NCBI GenBank assembly: GCA_035582835.1
Contig: JAYKAV010002430.1
Coordinates: 144,556 to 208,555 of the forward strand
Direction: 5' to 3'
Length of the DNA stretch: 64,000 bases
Origin: Phoebastria nigripes
Taxonomy: Eukaryota; Chordata; Aves; Procellariiformes; Diomedeidae
Below are positions 60,531-64,000 of the stretch, in pieces; within the stretch, counting starts at the first letter, position 1, and each line of letters begins with the position of its first letter. The position numbers and the translations under genes were made by a program. The notes under the pieces were generated by a model that was not told the origin of the DNA, did no database searches, and saw only the letters and a program-made list of their open reading frames with translations.

Positions 60531-63500
60531 GAAATACTGGAACTTACTCGGGGACATCATACATCGTCAGTCATTTACCTTAAACACACCGTACCTCTTT
60601 CTGAGAAATTCCAATTTAGTGGTCAATCTTTCTCCATTTGAAAACCTACGAAATTTCCAGTTGAGAAGCAAACTCATGCATTCAGAGACTGAAAGAAAGA
60701 ACTGCTGCTCTTGGGTATCTTTGCTATCATCTCCACAGTAGCTGACTGATCTATGGAGGTTAACAATCTGAAAATTACTGCTCCAGGCCAAATCAGAAAT
60801 TACTGATTTCAACACAGACCTTCACCTAGTAATTGCTATAGGCTGCACTGTGCAAGGAATTACATTATTCTAAATACGCTTGCAGATCTAAAAATAAATT
60901 AAGTCTAGATATGTGAACGGTGGAAGGATGGAAAAGGAGAAAAGGGAAGAGTGACAAGGCGCAGACTGTTTCCTTCTGAAAAATATGGAAAGTAAATTGA
61001 CTTTCCCCTTCTCAGTCTTTTTATTCCTCTACTCCAACTTCATTAAAACAAATTAATGCAGGAATTATGCCAACCTGAAGCATATTTTTTTGGTTACAGA
61101 TGTCAGCAAGTACAAGGCCACTAGTAAACAAAACACACGGGGAGGACTCCAGCAAAGCTTTCACTGTGCCTACAGCTTGGTGCTCAACCTATCTGCAACC
61201 TGACAACCCAACAGAGTCACAAGAGTCAGCAGAGATGATTTTCAAATATATAGACATATATTATATTACATAGAATTGGATAGGAAGACATAATGTTTTG
61301 TTGTTCAGCAATAGCCACAACGCTACACATCTGGCATTTTTTCCACAGTATTCTTGCTGCAATCCAAAAACTGAATTCAAGTTTACAAGGCTGAAGTCAC
61401 ATCTCTCTTCCCCAGGATGAACCCAAGACTGCTCGGTTCTAAAGTAACAGAGGCAGCAATTGGGGATGGGAGGGGGGAACTGCTGCACCACGTTTTTCTT
61501 TACCTTATAGGCACAGTAACATAACACTTTGTCTCCAAGAAACAGAATATAAGATATTTCTTTCTATCTGTCTCTGACTATCATGACAGCTGTTTCAGGT
61601 TAAGAGAAAATTAGGACCTGATTTTTAAGCTACAGAAGCAAAGATGTCATACTACAGTTATAACCCTTTTTTCTCTACCAAATCATTACTTAAAAATTAA
61701 CCAGGTTTGTTCATGAACTCAGCAGCAAAATAATACTCAGTATTAATTTTTATTCTACATAGAACTTCTATCAAAAACTGCAGTTTAATCCTTGCAACTT
61801 TTCTTGTGGTTCACAACTGAAGTTTGGCACATTTGAAAACACTCACTGTTGTGTGTTTGTTAGAAGTAGCCAGTTGTGCAAATAACAGCCCTGAATTAGA
61901 TAGCACAAAGGTAGTCACTCCTAAAAACATAACCCTAGGTACCTTGGTGCAGTGATAAATGCAAGAGGACCTAGATAACATTGCTATCTTGCATTATATT
62001 ACCCCATAATTTTAGGTTTAGCCACAGCGTTCCCCTATTATTGATGAGAAGCATTCAAAGTATGGAAAATTTTCTCCACCATGCTTTATGATCCACAAGC
62101 TTTTCATGTGTGCAAGCAAGGCTTGTTATACCTCACCTTCAAATAATTGGTCTCCAGCCTTTGGTTGAGCTCCAAATTTCCAAAATATGCCTAAAAAAAA
62201 AAGTCACCAAAACTTTTCATGTGGTATCTGCCTAACCATCTTACACTTCCAAAACCATGTTTCCCGTCCTGCTTTGCTTCCTTTTTTCCTCCCCTGCAAC
62301 ACACAATAGTCCTGCTTCCAGCAACATGGTACGTAAGCACACAAATTGGTCATGTACAAATACGAGTATCAAAACTGCCTGTGATGCCACGATATTTAGG
62401 AGTCTTAAAACTGAAAGAAATCATGCTTACAAATGTTACCAGTTATTAGTATATATTGCAATCTTTACACAAAACATACTCACCACCACCACTAACTCGA
62501 TGATCCTATTATTAATGACAGAGACAAAAGAAACCCCAACAGAGAGAACTGCAGAAAGTTGTTACCATTTGCGTTTTTCTAAAGAACTGAATAGACACAG
62601 ATGTTAAAACAAATGTATTTCAAATCATCTACCGAACAACTTACAATCTTTTAGGGAGGAACATGAAATAATAATTAGGACCCCAGTTGGAAAATAGTTA
62701 AATAGTCCGGAAGTAAGCCAAAATGTCATTGTACTTTAAATTAAGATTATGCTTTTCACCAATAATGATACCATATACAGTAATTTCTCTACTTCTTTGC
62801 GGAGATACGTGAAATGCCTTTTTTGTTGCTGCTAAAAGAAAACTTAGTCACCACGCACAGACACAAAAAGCATTGCTTGACCACAACTCCTCCCAGAAAA
62901 AGAGAAATCAAAAAAGTACCAACTTGAGAAGCTAGCTGATTCAGCAATCAGATTTAACTTTCAAGCAACAGTTCTGCAACTGATTCCTATTCCTCTTCAA
63001 GCATTTACCTGGGCTTCGTTCCCATTCGACTGCAATACAATGTATATGCCACAAATCCAACTCTAAAATACGCATTTACACTGGAAGTGATGGACTTCAA
63101 ATGAGAACAAACAGTTGAAGCATTACAGCCTGCCTTAGACCGGGAGTTAAATTTGACGTCCAAGAACAGCGTCTTTGGGACTTAATTACTTCAGAAAGCT
63201 CTCTCATATTAACAAAATGCAACATACACTCCTTGCTACTGTAAATTTTTGCAGGTTTTGATGGTTTTAAAGCTAAAAAAGCAACAACGGCTATAGAGGT
63301 GGAAGAAAAAAAATCATCTCTTGTAGAATCACACTGGAAACCGGCAACTCAAAGGAAAAAACTAGACAGCTACAGCAGATCACTGAGCACAGGCACTTTT
63401 GCTAGTTTTACTCCAAGGAAGCGTGAACCTTTCGTTTTCTACGTGACAAAGTGATTCAACCACGTCAGGTTAACTTCAGTCCTCGCACAACCTTCTGGCA

Positions 63501-63599
63501 AGACAGTAATACAGTAAGAACATCAAAAACACTCGAAGCAGAAAGCAATACTCAAGCACACCTCCTTTCACACCAGGCAAACCATCTCCTTGCAGCTCT

Positions 63600-64000
63600 G
63601 AGGGCTCATCCCCCCTACTTTTCCTCCCCGCGACACCAAGCCATGGCAAAGCAAGGCAGCAGCACCGCGGGGCACCGGGCTCGGTGCCGAGGAGAAGTCC
63701 CGGTGCCTCAGACCATCACGACGGCAAAACCTTGAGCGGGTTCGAGCCGGGACAGCGCTCCTGGGCAGAGCCGCTTGCTGCCGCAGGCTGGGCACGCCGG
63801 TGCTGCTGCCAGGCTGAGGAGCAGCGCTCACCTCCCCACTACCCACCGGAGGCAACGGCTCCCCGAGCCTGCGGCCCGGGCTCACCCCGGCGGAGGCCCC
63901 TCACTCCCCGCGGCCGGCCGGAGGAGCTGGGCCGGGGGCCCTCCCCCCGCCTCAGCCCACCGCCCACACGCGGGGCCCCGCCGAGCCGCGCCCGGCCCCC
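63600..64000 (-). promoter_or_regulatory. NUTF2: CpG island promoter of NUTF2 (runs off the window)
   Basis: G+C and CpG density rise sharply from about 63600 to the right edge, with GC boxes such as CCGCCC near 63960. Its position upstream of NUTF2 fits the housekeeping promoter of this gene. The transcription start cannot be fixed, since the island continues past position 64000. Confidence 0.75.
63832..64000 (-). other. NUTF2: Inferred NUTF2 non-coding exon 1 (5' UTR)
   Basis: Exon 2 starts with an acceptor in front of its 5' UTR, so an upstream non-coding exon is required. In the CpG island the best minus-strand donors are GGGAG|GTGAGC (exon end 63832) and CCGGG|GTGAGC (exon end 63886). 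I cannot choose between them, and the 5' end is outside the window. Confidence 0.45.

Larger units (their letters stand above)
53002..63831 (-). other. NUTF2: NUTF2 intron 1 (about 10.8 kb)
   Basis: The large first intron lies between the inferred non-coding exon 1 and exon 2, as in mammals. It carries the long CR1 at 58478-59251, the reverse CR1 at 60138-60530 and the T run at 56064-56103. No other exon was recognised. The right end depends on which donor exon 1 uses. Confidence 0.7.

Overview
The window is vertebrate nuclear DNA, almost certainly from a bird and probably not a chicken-like (galliform) one. Evidence: widely spaced small exons with GT-AG introns, several chicken-repeat-1 (CR1) LINE 3' ends, an LTR of a type common in bird genomes, compact introns and two CpG-island promoters. 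Isolated 'n' bases mark a draft assembly.

Two protein genes are supported, both on the minus strand and in the order known from mammals. From right to left, NUTF2 (nuclear transport factor 2) starts in the CpG island at the right edge (about 63.6-64.0 kb). Its four coding exons end at 37.07 kb. EDC4 (enhancer of mRNA decapping 4, Ge-1/HEDLS) starts in a second CpG island at 34.2-35.0 kb. Twenty-six of its coding exons, about 1207 codons, run to 1.21 kb. Its last roughly 190 codons lie past the left edge. All exon junctions were traced by eye from splice sites and keep one continuous reading frame.

The most interesting feature is in NUTF2. The canonical last coding exon (37065-37178) has an intact, diverged second copy at 41450-41560, in the same phase, with its own AG acceptor, stop codon and candidate poly(A) signal. 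Splicing exon 4 to one or the other would give two NTF2 proteins, of 127 and 126 residues, differing only in the C-terminal third.

Everything else is intron or intergenic sequence with repeats: CR1 fragments at about 3.7, 14.8, 19.7, 40.5, 58.5 and 60.1 kb, a probable solo LTR in EDC4 intron 22, an A/CAAA-rich tract at 5.5 kb, a 40-base T run at 56.06 kb and a G-rich run at 18.4 kb. I saw no RNA genes, CRISPR arrays or plus-strand protein genes. NUTF2 imports RanGDP into the nucleus; EDC4 scaffolds mRNA decapping in P-bodies. Their adjacency is conserved synteny, not a functional operon.
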